A stretch of 6,578 nucleotides of DNA, from assembly GCA_049515555.1 (NCBI GenBank), contig JBEKTY010000285.1, positions 1 to 6,578 of the forward strand. The letters run 5' to 3'. Below are positions 1-5,800 of this stretch, piece after piece. The notes beneath the pieces were generated by a model. The model had not been told where the DNA came from, made no database searches, and saw only the letters and a list, made by a program, of their open reading frames with translations. The first letter of the stretch is position 1; each line of letters opens with the position of its first letter. The position numbers were made by a program, and so were the translations under genes. The stretch comes from JBEKTY01 sp049515555 (GTDB lineage: Bacteria > Planctomycetota > Planctomycetia > Pirellulales > Thermoguttaceae).

Positions 1-128
1 CCCGTGACGGCCGCCACCGTGCAGCGACCGGCGACCTGGAGGGAAAATTGGGCAAGCTGCCGGCAATCTGGAGAAAGTTCAGCCTTGGTGGTCTAACAAT
101 TGTGATTTGCGGCACTAGTGGCCCAGCT
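1..128. other. Left-edge sequence, no assignable gene
   Basis: This stretch precedes the first repeat and could hold the last codons of a gene entering from the left. Two forward frames are open from the edge: the first stops at 94-96, and the third continues to a stop at 152-154 inside the heptamer repeat. Neither gives a recognisable protein, and GC3 does not clearly separate them. The frame ending at 96 is slightly more attractive because it ends before the repeat starts. I cannot support a gene call here. Confidence 0.2.
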
Positions 129-228
129 CGACGGACGACGGACGACGGGCCATAGCACTTCCGTCCGTCGTCCGTCGCTTTTCGGAAGGGCCGTAGCACT
201 TCCGTCCGTCGTCCGTCGTCCGTCGCTC
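129..228. repeat. Heptamer-based direct and inverted repeat
   Basis: The heptamer GTCCGTC is repeated in tandem, twice at 163-176 and three times at 204-224. Its complement GACGGAC occurs twice at 130-143. The right part is a near-exact direct duplication: the block beginning GGGCC(A/G)TAGCACTTCC starts at 147 and again at 188, and the second copy has one extra heptamer. The left arm (129-145) can pair with 161-177 at 16 of 17 positions, giving a hairpin. The copy-number difference between the two blocks suggests slippage. No coding frame explains the pattern. Function is unknown; it may be a dispersed non-coding repeat. Confidence 0.75.
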
Positions 229-245
229 TTCAGTGGCCGAAAGGC

Positions 246-274
246 TGGTCAAAGATGCTGCAGGGTGATATCTT
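246..274 (+). promoter_or_regulatory. Candidate promoter for the exported protein gene
   Basis: TGGTCA (246-251, 4 of 6 matches to TTGACA) is followed after 17 bp by TATCTT (269-274, 4 of 6 matches to TATAAT). A TG lies at 266-267, in the extended -10 position. The predicted transcript would start near 281 and leave a leader of about 95 nt before the gene at 377. The match is moderate, and the placement just after the heptamer repeat and before the gene is what favours it. Confidence 0.3.
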
Positions 275-376
275 AGAAAGTGGCGCCGGTGGCGAAAAGA
301 TCGCCCAGTTCCCGCCTGGCCGGACGGCTCCGCGGACGGCGCCACGCCTCAACCGATAAAACGAAAGGTCTCGCCC

Positions 377-1372
377 ATGCTCGCCCGCACACTTGCTTGT
401 TTCGGATTGCTTCTGGCGCTGTCGGTCCCGGTCTTCGGCCAGCAGCGCGATCGCCAGAACAGGAATAACCAGAAACCAAAGCCGGAGATGAAGGATATCG
501 ACGCCGAGGGCACGGTCTTCGCCGTTAGCTCGGGCCAAATCCAAATGAAGAGCGGTGAGAAGCCGATGCTGGTGCAGTTCACGCCGATGACGCAAGTCCG
601 GCTGATCGGCACGGCCACGATCGACTTCCTGCGGCCGAGAATGTGCGTGGAGTTTGTGGCCGACCTGGACGAGAACGGTACGGCAAAGAAGCCGGTGGAC
701 CAACTGGCGGTGTTCACGCCCAGTGCGGAGCGGCGGCTGGGGTTGGCGCCGGAAGGCGCGGCGGCGCCGAAAATGACCGAAGAGGAGAAGAAGAGCGGCA
801 AACCTGCCGCGGGCCATATCGGCGGCGACGCGGGCTTGGCCGGCGGTGCAGCGGCTCCCGGCGGCAAAGCCCCCCGCGGCCACGGCCAAAAGGCCGACGC
901 CGGCGGCCTGCCCGACATCCTCGCTGGGGCCGGCCCGGCCAAGTCCCAGGCGGAAAAGATCAAACTGCCCGCCGTGTGCACCGTGCGCGGTACCATCACG
1001 TCGATCCACAGCGGTAAAATGATCGTGGCCGTCAAAGGCATAAAGCCCGTCACGGCCGAGCTGGTCGATGCCCCCCAGATCGAGGTTGACGTGGCCGATT
1101 ACCACGCGGCCAGCCAAGGCGACGGCATCTCGGTCAAAGGCAAGGGCGCGGAGGTCAGAGGCACCGTCTGGGTGCAGGCCGAAGCGGTGAAGATCAACTG
1201 CGTCAACCAGCTCAGCGGGCCGAAGAAGCGGTCATCCAAGCCGGCCGCGGCGAAGGCTGAGAAGCCGGCCGCCAAGCGCGCTGCGCCCAGCAAGAAGACC
1301 GACGCCGAGGCAGAACCCGCCGCCACCAAGGATGCCGACGCCGGCAAGGAAAAAGACGCCCCGCAGAAGTAA
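377..1372 (+). CDS. Exported two-domain protein with Lys/Ala-rich tail, function unknown
   Basis: The 331-residue product has a clear signal peptide: Arg4, a hydrophobic core at about residues 5-20, and likely cleavage after Gly21 (VFG|QQ). A basic, Gln/Asn-rich stretch follows, then a beta-rich domain at about 43-115 (AEGTVFAV...VQF...VEFVADLD). A Gly/Ala-rich linker spans about 116-195. A second similar domain lies at about 200-275 (VRGTITSI...VSVKG...VQAEAVKI). The two domains share the pattern GT(V/I)..(V/I)..G.(I/M), resembling small OB-like domains of the DUF5666 type, so an internal duplication is likely. The last 50 residues (282-331) hold 12 Lys and 15 Ala, like histone H1-type tails. 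AAAGG at 364-368 sits 8 nt before the ATG and supports this start. Export to the periplasm or cell surface is inferred. It stands alone with no operon partner. Confidence 0.85.
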   Translation: MLARTLACFGLLLALSVPVFGQQRDRQNRNNQKPKPEMKDIDAEGTVFAVSSGQIQMKSGEKPMLVQFTPMTQVRLIGTATIDFLRPRMCVEFVADLDENGTAKKPVDQLAVFTPSAERRLGLAPEGAAAPKMTEEEKKSGKPAAGHIGGDAGLAGGAAAPGGKAPRGHGQKADAGGLPDILAGAGPAKSQAEKIKLPAVCTVRGTITSIHSGKMIVAVKGIKPVTAELVDAPQIEVDVADYHAASQGDGISVKGKGAEVRGTVWVQAEAVKINCVNQLSGPKKRSSKPAAAKAEKPAAKRAAPSKKTDAEAEPAATKDADAGKEKDAPQK

Positions 1373-1377
1373 CTAAT

Positions 1378-1489
1378 CCGGAGTATTCACCAATCGTTCG
1401 TAGTGACCGCATTCATGCGGTCCCCGACCTGCTCAGACTTTCCAGACCCGATAAATCGGGTCACTACAAGCCTCGGTGAATAATCCCGG
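1378..1489. repeat. Nested multi-stem palindromic element
   Basis: Four inverted repeats nest here. The outer stem pairs 1378-1391 with 1475-1489 (TATTCACC with GGTGAATA, extended with one mismatch and one bulge). Inside it, GTAGTGACC (1400-1408) pairs with GGTCACTAC (1459-1467). Within that lie two compact palindromes, 1405-1422 and 1445-1462, each with 8-bp arms and a 2-nt centre. The whole can fold as a branched structure, although the inner arms overlap and must compete. It begins five bases after the stop of the exported-protein gene, so it could end that transcript, but there is no T-tract. It resembles a dispersed REP-like repeat. Confidence 0.8.
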
Positions 1490-1523
1490 CTAAGGCCCCG
1501 CTGCCGCCCGCCTTTCCGGACCG

Positions 1524-1552
1524 TTGCCCAACGGGGCCCCGATCGGTATAAT
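1524..1552 (+). promoter_or_regulatory. Sigma70-type promoter upstream of gap
   Basis: TTGCCC (1524-1529, 4 of 6 matches to the -35 consensus) is separated by exactly 17 bp from a perfect TATAAT (1547-1552). This is the best promoter match in the window. Transcription would start near 1559 and run into gap, leaving an untranslated leader of about 180 nt. It lies downstream of the palindromic element, so gap appears to be an independent transcription unit. Confidence 0.65.
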
Positions 1553-1558
1553 CATCGC

Positions 1559-1738
1559 TTTGTTGCACGTTCTGACCCGCGCGGCGACCACGGCGTGGAA
1601 GCCCCCGGCAGACAAGCAGTTGTGGCTTTTGAGGCCCTCCGCGGGACTTCATCCGCCTTTACCCCCCCGGCCGTTGATGGCCGCAGGCGGGAAAGCGGAC
1701 TCGCCTGAGGGCACCCTACTCGCACAAGGAGAATGACT
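1559..1738 (+). promoter_or_regulatory. Long 5' leader of gap with a hairpin
   Basis: If the promoter at 1524-1552 is used, about 180 nt are transcribed before gap. The leader holds a two-tier hairpin: CCGCCT (1653-1658) pairs with AGGCGG (1685-1690), and inside it CGGCC (1668-1672) pairs with GGCCG (1679-1683) around a 6-nt loop. A run of seven C lies in the internal bulge. I recognise no known riboswitch class. The forward frame across part of this stretch encodes no recognisable protein. A regulatory role is conjecture. Confidence 0.3.
1726..1731 (+). promoter_or_regulatory. Shine-Dalgarno that decides the gap start
   Basis: AAGGAG lies only 1 nt before the ATG at 1733, too close for normal initiation, but 7 nt before the in-frame GTG at 1739. 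The GTG start gives an N-terminus of M-A-I-R-V-G-I-N-G-F-G, matching the usual GAPDH N-terminus, so GTG is preferred. Confidence 0.7.
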
Positions 1739-2758
1739 GTGGCGATTCGCGTGGGCATTAACGGATTCGGCCGGATCGGGCGACTGGTTTTTCGACGGCT
1801 GGCGGAGAAACCCGGCCTGTTCGAGGTGATGGGCATCAACGACATCACCGACACCAAGACCTTGGCCTACCTGTTGAAGTACGACAGTGTGCATCGGCGG
1901 TTCCCTCACGAGGTGTCGCACGATGCGGAGAGCATCATCGTGGGCGGCAAGAAGATCAAAGCCATGGCCATTAAGGACCCCGCCACGCTGCCCTGGAAGG
2001 CGCTGGGCGTGGACGTGGTGATCGAGAGCACGGGCCTCTTCACGTCGCGGGGCGGCGGGGGCAAGTCCGGCTACGCCACGCACCTCGAGGCCGGCGCCCG
2101 CAAGGTCGTCCTCAGCGCCCCGGCCAAAGACGAGCCCGACCTGACCTGCGTGCTGGGCGTCAACGACGACCAGCTCAAGCCCGAAATGCAGTGCATCAGC
2201 AACGCCAGTTGCACCACGAACTGCCTGGCCCCCGTGGCCAAGGTGTTGCAGGAGAAGTTCGGCATCGTCAAGGGCCTGATGACCACGATCCACGCCTATA
2301 CCAACGATCAGCGGGTGTTGGACCTGCCGCACAAGGACTTGTATCGGGCCCGGGCCGCCGCGCTGAACATTATTCCCACCAGTACGGGCGCGGCCAAGGC
2401 CGTGGGCCTGGTCATTCCCGCCCTGAAGGGCAAGATGACCGGCATCTCGATGCGCGTTCCCGTGCCCACCGGCAGCGTGGTCGACCTGGTGGTCGAAATG
2501 GCCAAGCCGGTGACCAAGGAAGCCGTCAACGCCGCCATGCGCGAGGCCGCCCAAGGCCCGCTCCAGGGAATCCTCAAGTACACCGAGGACCCCATCGTCT
2601 CCAGCGACGTCATCGGCGATCCGCACAGCTCGATCTTCGCCGCCGAACAGACCATGGTCATCGGCGACACGCTGCTCAAGGTCGTCAGTTGGTACGACAA
2701 CGAATGGGGCTATAGCTGCCGCACGGTGGACCTGATCGAGAGAATGGGGAAGCTCTAG
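1739..2758 (+). CDS. gap: Type I glyceraldehyde-3-phosphate dehydrogenase
   Basis: This cytoplasmic enzyme of glycolysis and gluconeogenesis converts glyceraldehyde 3-phosphate, NAD+ and phosphate to 1,3-bisphosphoglycerate. From the GTG start it has 339 residues, the usual length. The N-terminal Rossmann motif GINGFGRIGR is at 6-15, and Asp35 (G-I-N-D) suits NAD rather than NADP. The catalytic motif SNASCTTNC carries Cys158, and His185 lies in HAYTNDQ. The phosphate-binding STGAAKA region is present, as is the C-terminal WYDNEWGYS at 318-326. All key residues are present. One oddity is a Gly-rich stretch at about 103-112 (S-R-G-G-G-G-K-S-G-Y), several residues longer than the usual segment before the H-x-x-A-G-A-x-K-V strand. 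An ATG start at 1733 would add two residues. No pgk or tpi lies nearby, and a strong promoter precedes it, so it is probably monocistronic. Confidence 0.97.
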   Translation: MAIRVGINGFGRIGRLVFRRLAEKPGLFEVMGINDITDTKTLAYLLKYDSVHRRFPHEVSHDAESIIVGGKKIKAMAIKDPATLPWKALGVDVVIESTGLFTSRGGGGKSGYATHLEAGARKVVLSAPAKDEPDLTCVLGVNDDQLKPEMQCISNASCTTNCLAPVAKVLQEKFGIVKGLMTTIHAYTNDQRVLDLPHKDLYRARAAALNIIPTSTGAAKAVGLVIPALKGKMTGISMRVPVPTGSVVDLVVEMAKPVTKEAVNAAMREAAQGPLQGILKYTEDPIVSSDVIGDPHSSIFAAEQTMVIGDTLLKVVSWYDNEWGYSCRTVDLIERMGKL

Positions 2759-2773
2759 GCCGGCCGGTTGGGT

Positions 2774-2808
2774 CCCCTCTCCCTCCGGGAGAGGGCTAGG
2801 GTGAGGGG
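2774..2808. repeat. Short palindromic intergenic repeat
   Basis: A perfect 9-bp stem (CCCTCTCCC at 2775-2783 with GGGAGAGGG at 2787-2795) closes on a 3-nt loop, and a further AGGGTGAGGGG follows to 2808. From memory this CTCTCCCTCCGGGAGAG-type unit is a widespread intergenic repeat in GC-rich bacteria. It lies 16 bp after the gap stop, so it could act as a transcript 3' end, though there is no U-tract. A weaker 5-bp hairpin (AGGGC/GCCCT, 2817-2829) follows. Confidence 0.7.
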
Positions 2809-2871
2809 AATCGGCGAGGGCTCTGCCCTTGCGTCCGATCCCCAGGCGACCAATCCACAGGAGTTCAGGCA

Positions 2872-4587
2872 ATGGCCAAAGCCAGGCAATTGACGGGTGG
2901 GGAAACGAAACCGGAATCGTTCACCTTCGGCGTGATGGGCACGGGCGATCCGCGGATCGACGCCGCCTCCCGCGAGCGGGCGGCCAACATCGTGGGCATC
3001 CTGGCCGAGCACGTGGCCCAGCAGGTCCGCCTGCCCGACGGCCGCCCGGTGGACGTGGTTTGGACGCCGCTGCTGGTCGACGGCGAGCAGCAGGCCGACG
3101 CGGTGGGCCGGATGTTCCGCGGCTCGGGTGTGGATGCCGTGATCTGCGCCCCGGATACCTGGGCCTTCCCGCAACTGACCTTGATGAGCCTCCTGGCCCG
3201 CCTGCCGGCCGACACGCCGCTGAACATCACCTGCGGCAACAGCGGGCCCAAGCCGGGGGTGGTGTATGCCCACGCCGTCAACGGGGCCCTGGCCCAATCG
3301 GGCCGCCTGGCGCACCTGAACGTGGGCACCTGGCCGGATACCGGCCAGCGCCCCCAGCCCACCGACGCCACGCTCGAGGCCCTCGTGGACTGGTGCTTCG
3401 CCGCGCTCAGCTACGCCGGGCTGAAGGGGCGGCGGGTAGTGCTCTTCGGCCACGACTCGATGGGCATGGAGACCGCCCTGGCGCACGTGATTCCCACCCG
3501 CCGCACCTTCGGCCTGGAAATCACCCGCCTGGACATGAAACTGCTGGCCGACATGCTCCGCAAGGGCGCCTACGACCCGAAGGAGCTGGCGGAGCTGCGC
3601 GCCTGGCTCGACCGGCGCCTCGGCCCGCGCCTGGACCTCAGCCAGCCCCAGGCCGAGGAGAAATTCAACCAGTCGCTGGCGCTGTACCTGATCGTCCGCG
3701 ACCTGTTGGCCGAGCTGAACGCCGTCGGCGGCGGGTTCATGAACCAGCTTGAATGGGGCAGCGATCTGCGCGGCATCCCGCTGCCCATCGCCGATGCCAT
3801 GGAAAGCCTGCTCAACTCGACGTTCGACCACCGCGGGCCAAAGAGCGTGATGCCGTTTGCCACCGAGGCCGACGTGCAGGGCCTGCTGACGATGCTCTTC
3901 ACCCATTGGCTCTCCGGCGGCAGTCCGCCGCTGTTCATGGACTTCCGCAAGGTGTGGGAGCCGTGGGAGATCCAGGCGCTGGCCCGGGGCCTGGGCGTGC
4001 CGTTCACCGGCGACGAGCGGTGGGCCCGCGAGGGCCTCGTCGACGGCGACAACAGCGGCTCGGCCAGCCTGGATTGGGCGGGCCGGCCGGGCGATCCCGC
4101 CGAGCGAATAATGGCCAATGTGGCCATGCCCGGCGCCGAGCTATACTACTTCCCCGGCGGCGGCAACAGCGTCGCGTTCATCACCCCCGGCGGGATCGAG
4201 TGCCTCGCCGCCCGGCTGGCCTATAGCGATCTGTCGGGCATGTTCAGCCTGGTGTGGGACGAGGCGGCCACGGTCGATCTGCCCGCCAAGCTGGCCGACG
4301 CCGTGGCCCGCACCTCGAACGTCACCTGGCCGCACACCTGGATCGTGCCCAAGTACGCCAGCATGGCCGAATACAAGCAATACGCCCCGGCCAACCACTT
4401 TCACGCCATTTGGGGCCTGAAACCCGCCCGCTTGCAATACTGGATGGACCTGACGAACGTGTTGTCGGTTGCGCCCTGGTCGCGGCGGCCGGCCTGGCTC
4501 CCGCAGGTGGACCGCCCGCAGCCGCTCCTGCACCTGCTGGCCGGCGGCGAGGTCCACGCCAAGCGCCTGCGGGCCAAGGGGCGATAG
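2872..4587 (+). CDS. L-fucose/D-arabinose isomerase family protein
   Basis: The 571-residue product matches the L-fucose isomerase (FucI) family, whose E. coli member has 591 residues. These cytoplasmic Mn2+-dependent enzymes interconvert aldoses and ketoses such as L-fucose/L-fuculose and D-arabinose/D-ribulose. Features recalled from FucI appear in order: an S-M-G-M segment at 196-199, F-A-T-E with Glu332 (FucI Glu337), F-M-D-F-R with Asp357 (FucI Asp361), N-S-G-S-A-S-L-D at 394-401, a P-G-G-G-N-S segment, N-V-T-W-P-H-T-W at 483-490, and A-N-H with His509 (FucI His528). So the metal-binding triad is intact and the fold complete. AGGAG (2859-2863) lies 8 nt before the ATG. The C-terminus differs from FucI and the sequence is a distant relative, so the true sugar is uncertain. 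No fucose kinase, aldolase or transporter lies in the window. Confidence 0.88.
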   Translation: MAKARQLTGGETKPESFTFGVMGTGDPRIDAASRERAANIVGILAEHVAQQVRLPDGRPVDVVWTPLLVDGEQQADAVGRMFRGSGVDAVICAPDTWAFPQLTLMSLLARLPADTPLNITCGNSGPKPGVVYAHAVNGALAQSGRLAHLNVGTWPDTGQRPQPTDATLEALVDWCFAALSYAGLKGRRVVLFGHDSMGMETALAHVIPTRRTFGLEITRLDMKLLADMLRKGAYDPKELAELRAWLDRRLGPRLDLSQPQAEEKFNQSLALYLIVRDLLAELNAVGGGFMNQLEWGSDLRGIPLPIADAMESLLNSTFDHRGPKSVMPFATEADVQGLLTMLFTHWLSGGSPPLFMDFRKVWEPWEIQALARGLGVPFTGDERWAREGLVDGDNSGSASLDWAGRPGDPAERIMANVAMPGAELYYFPGGGNSVAFITPGGIECLAARLAYSDLSGMFSLVWDEAATVDLPAKLADAVARTSNVTWPHTWIVPKYASMAEYKQYAPANHFHAIWGLKPARLQYWMDLTNVLSVAPWSRRPAWLPQVDRPQPLLHLLAGGEVHAKRLRAKGR

Positions 4588-4593
4588 GACCGG

Positions 4594-4689
4594 AGAATGA
4601 TCAAATGGGGAAATGTTCAATGTTCAATGAGGGCACGGCGCGGGCCACCGATCATTGAACATTGAACATTTGCTTCCTTTGATCATTCT
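4594..4689. repeat. Long inverted repeat filling the isomerase-speB gap
   Basis: A perfect 20-bp inverted repeat pairs 4611-4630 with 4652-4671 around a 21-nt spacer. An outer 12-bp perfect pair (AGAATGATCAAA, 4594-4605, with 4678-4689) extends the hairpin across a 5/6-nt internal loop. The inner arms are built from the tandem heptamer GTTCAAT. The composition is AT-rich against GC-rich flanks, which suggests an acquired element. It starts seven bases after the isomerase stop and ends 17 bases before the speB start, so a role in transcript ending or RNA stability is possible but unproven. Confidence 0.85.
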
Positions 4690-4706
4690 TCCTTGCCGTT
4701 GATGCC

Positions 4707-5687
4707 ATGACACCCCCTCAGCCCCAGTTCCTCGGCCTTCTGCCCTCGGGCATCGAGTCGGCCGAGGCCTTGATCCTGCCGCTGCCCCTGGAAAGGACGG
4801 TCTCCTACGGCAGCGGCACGCGGGGCGGTCCGCAGGCGATCCTCGCGGCCAGCCGCCAACTGGAGTGCTTCGACGAAGAGACCGGGGTCGATTTCGCCCG
4901 GGGCCCCAAGCTCCACACGCTGCCGCCGCTAACGCCGGACGAAGCCGCTGACGGGGACTGTCCCGATTTTCGTCCTGGGGACTGTCCCGATTTTCGTCCG
5001 ACGAAAATGGGACTGTCCCCTTCAATGGGACTGTCCCCCTCGGCCGAGCCCCTGCCCGACTTCCTGGCCGCCGTCAGCCGTGCGGTCAAACCGCTCCGCG
5101 ACAAGTTTCTGCTCACCCTGGGGGGCGAACACTTGCTGACCTACGGCGTGGTCGGCGGAATGGTCGACGATCCGGCCGAGCTGACAATCGTGCAGATCGA
5201 CGCGCATGCCGACCTGATCGACGAGCTCGACGGGCGGCGCTGGTCGCACGGCACCGTAATGCGCCGGCTCTGGGAGCAAGGCTGCCGGCTGGTGCAGATC
5301 GGCATCCGCAGCCTTTCGCGGTCCGAGTACGAGTTGATCGGCGGCGGCGAGCGGATTGCGAGCTACTATGCCCATCAGTTGCCCGAGCGGTGGGGGGCCA
5401 TGCTCGACATGCTCCGCGGGCTCACGGGAAAGGTGTACCTCTCGCTGGACGTGGACGGCTTGGACCCGGCCGTGATTCCCAGCACGGGAACACCGCAGCC
5501 CGGCGGCCTGACCTGGCAACAGACGATGGCCATTCTTCAGGCCCTATCCGCGGCCCGGCAATGCCGGTGGATCGGGGCCGACGTGGTCGAGCTCGTTCCC
5601 GCGCCCCATCCGCCCGGCTGCGATCCTACGGCCGCCCGGCTAGCCATGAAGATCCTTGCCTGGTGGGCCGCCGGCCGCCGGGAATGA
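4707..5687 (+). CDS. speB: Agmatinase-type ureohydrolase with in-frame repeat insertion
   Basis: This cytoplasmic Mn2+ enzyme of the arginase/agmatinase family probably hydrolyses agmatine to putrescine and urea in polyamine synthesis. It has 326 residues, slightly longer than usual. Near the N-terminus is TVSYGSGTRGGPQAI, typical of agmatinases. All ligand motifs are present: GGEH (His142), DAHAD (Asp165, His167, Asp169) and DVDGLD (Asp248, Asp250). The substrate-side residues His181 (SHGT) and Glu295 (VVELVP) and the TGTPQPGG loop are also present. Residues 83-112 (GDCPDFRP twice, then MGLSPS twice) are encoded by a palindromic repeat cluster and have no counterpart in the family; they lie in the variable region before the GGEH strand. 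No Shine-Dalgarno precedes the ATG, but an upstream in-frame stop at 4680-4682 excludes a longer protein and F-L-G-L is a usual N-terminus. Another guanidino substrate is possible. No arginine decarboxylase gene is in view. Confidence 0.9.
   Translation: MTPPQPQFLGLLPSGIESAEALILPLPLERTVSYGSGTRGGPQAILAASRQLECFDEETGVDFARGPKLHTLPPLTPDEAADGDCPDFRPGDCPDFRPTKMGLSPSMGLSPSAEPLPDFLAAVSRAVKPLRDKFLLTLGGEHLLTYGVVGGMVDDPAELTIVQIDAHADLIDELDGRRWSHGTVMRRLWEQGCRLVQIGIRSLSRSEYELIGGGERIASYYAHQLPERWGAMLDMLRGLTGKVYLSLDVDGLDPAVIPSTGTPQPGGLTWQQTMAILQALSAARQCRWIGADVVELVPAPHPPGCDPTAARLAMKILAWWAAGRRE
4953..5042. repeat. Palindromic repeat cluster inside speB
   Basis: A 23-nt unit starting GGGGACTGTCCCG occurs at 4953-4975 and again at 4977-4999 (period 24). 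An inverted, related unit follows at 5000-5020, and a shortened copy at 5024-5038 (period 18). ATTTTCGTC (4990-4998) and GACGAAAAT (5000-5008) form a perfect palindrome about one base. Pairing continues outward to cover 4977-5020 with one mismatch and one bulge. Both periods are multiples of three and no stop codon is created, so the speB frame stays open. This looks like a REP/MITE-like element rather than protein-driven repetition, because the pattern is palindromic at DNA level. Confidence 0.85.
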
Positions 5688-5713
5688 AGGATGAGCTTGT
5701 ATGATGGCTCGCG

Positions 5714-5782
5714 CCGGGTGCCACTGCTGGCTTGTCCAGCAGTGTGCGAACCACTGCTGGACAAGCCAGCAGTGGCACCCGG
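5714..5782. repeat. Perfect 31-bp inverted repeat between convergent genes
   Basis: Positions 5714-5744 are the exact reverse complement of 5752-5782, with a 7-nt centre. Each arm is itself palindromic: CACTGCTGG (5722-5730) pairs with CCAGCAGTG (5736-5744) around CTTGT, so the element can fold as one long hairpin or two side-by-side hairpins. It lies between the speB stop and the stop of the opposing small gene, where a bidirectional terminator would be expected, but it lacks flanking U-tracts. It fits a dispersed planctomycete-type intergenic repeat. Confidence 0.9.
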
Positions 5783-5800
5783 GGCCGCGGGGCGCGCCTC

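Noticed and set aside
147..228. Direct repeats considered as a CRISPR or iteron origin
   Set aside because: There are only two blocks with no spacers, and no replication gene or DnaA-type boxes are nearby. Tandem heptamer slippage explains the pattern better.
230..1117. Minus-strand open frame of about 295 codons over the first gene
   Set aside because: The forward frame has a signal peptide, ribosome site and coherent domains. The reverse product is His/Arg-rich with no recognisable fold.
1378..1489. A tRNA gene, because of the cloverleaf-like nesting
   Set aside because: There are no T-loop or D-loop consensus bases, no anticodon arm of proper size and no CCA end; the helices do not match tRNA geometry.
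1649..2872. Long minus-strand open frame (about 400 codons) opposite gap
   Set aside because: It lies antisense to an unmistakable GAPDH gene. Its Gly/His/Arg-rich product matches no family and is the usual shadow of a GC-rich gene with high GC3.
2829..3752. Second forward frame of about 300 codons within the isomerase gene
   Set aside because: The product is Arg/Pro/Gly-rich, typical of the shifted frame of a GC-rich gene, while the other frame carries the FucI family motifs.
2755..3906. Long minus-strand open frame opposite the isomerase gene
   Set aside because: It is fully antisense to a gene with conserved catalytic motifs, has low-complexity composition and a poorly supported start.
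4953..5038. Direct repeats considered as a CRISPR array
   Set aside because: Repeat copies are adjacent or separated by one base with no variable spacers, and they lie inside a conserved enzyme gene.
4953..5042. The agmatinase insertion as a frameshifted or broken gene
   Set aside because: The frame is continuous and all metal-binding and substrate residues occur in order on both sides.
5714..5782. A complete insertion sequence or intact terminal repeats of a transposon
   Set aside because: The arms are only 7 nt apart and enclose no gene, so this is a hairpin element rather than a full transposon.
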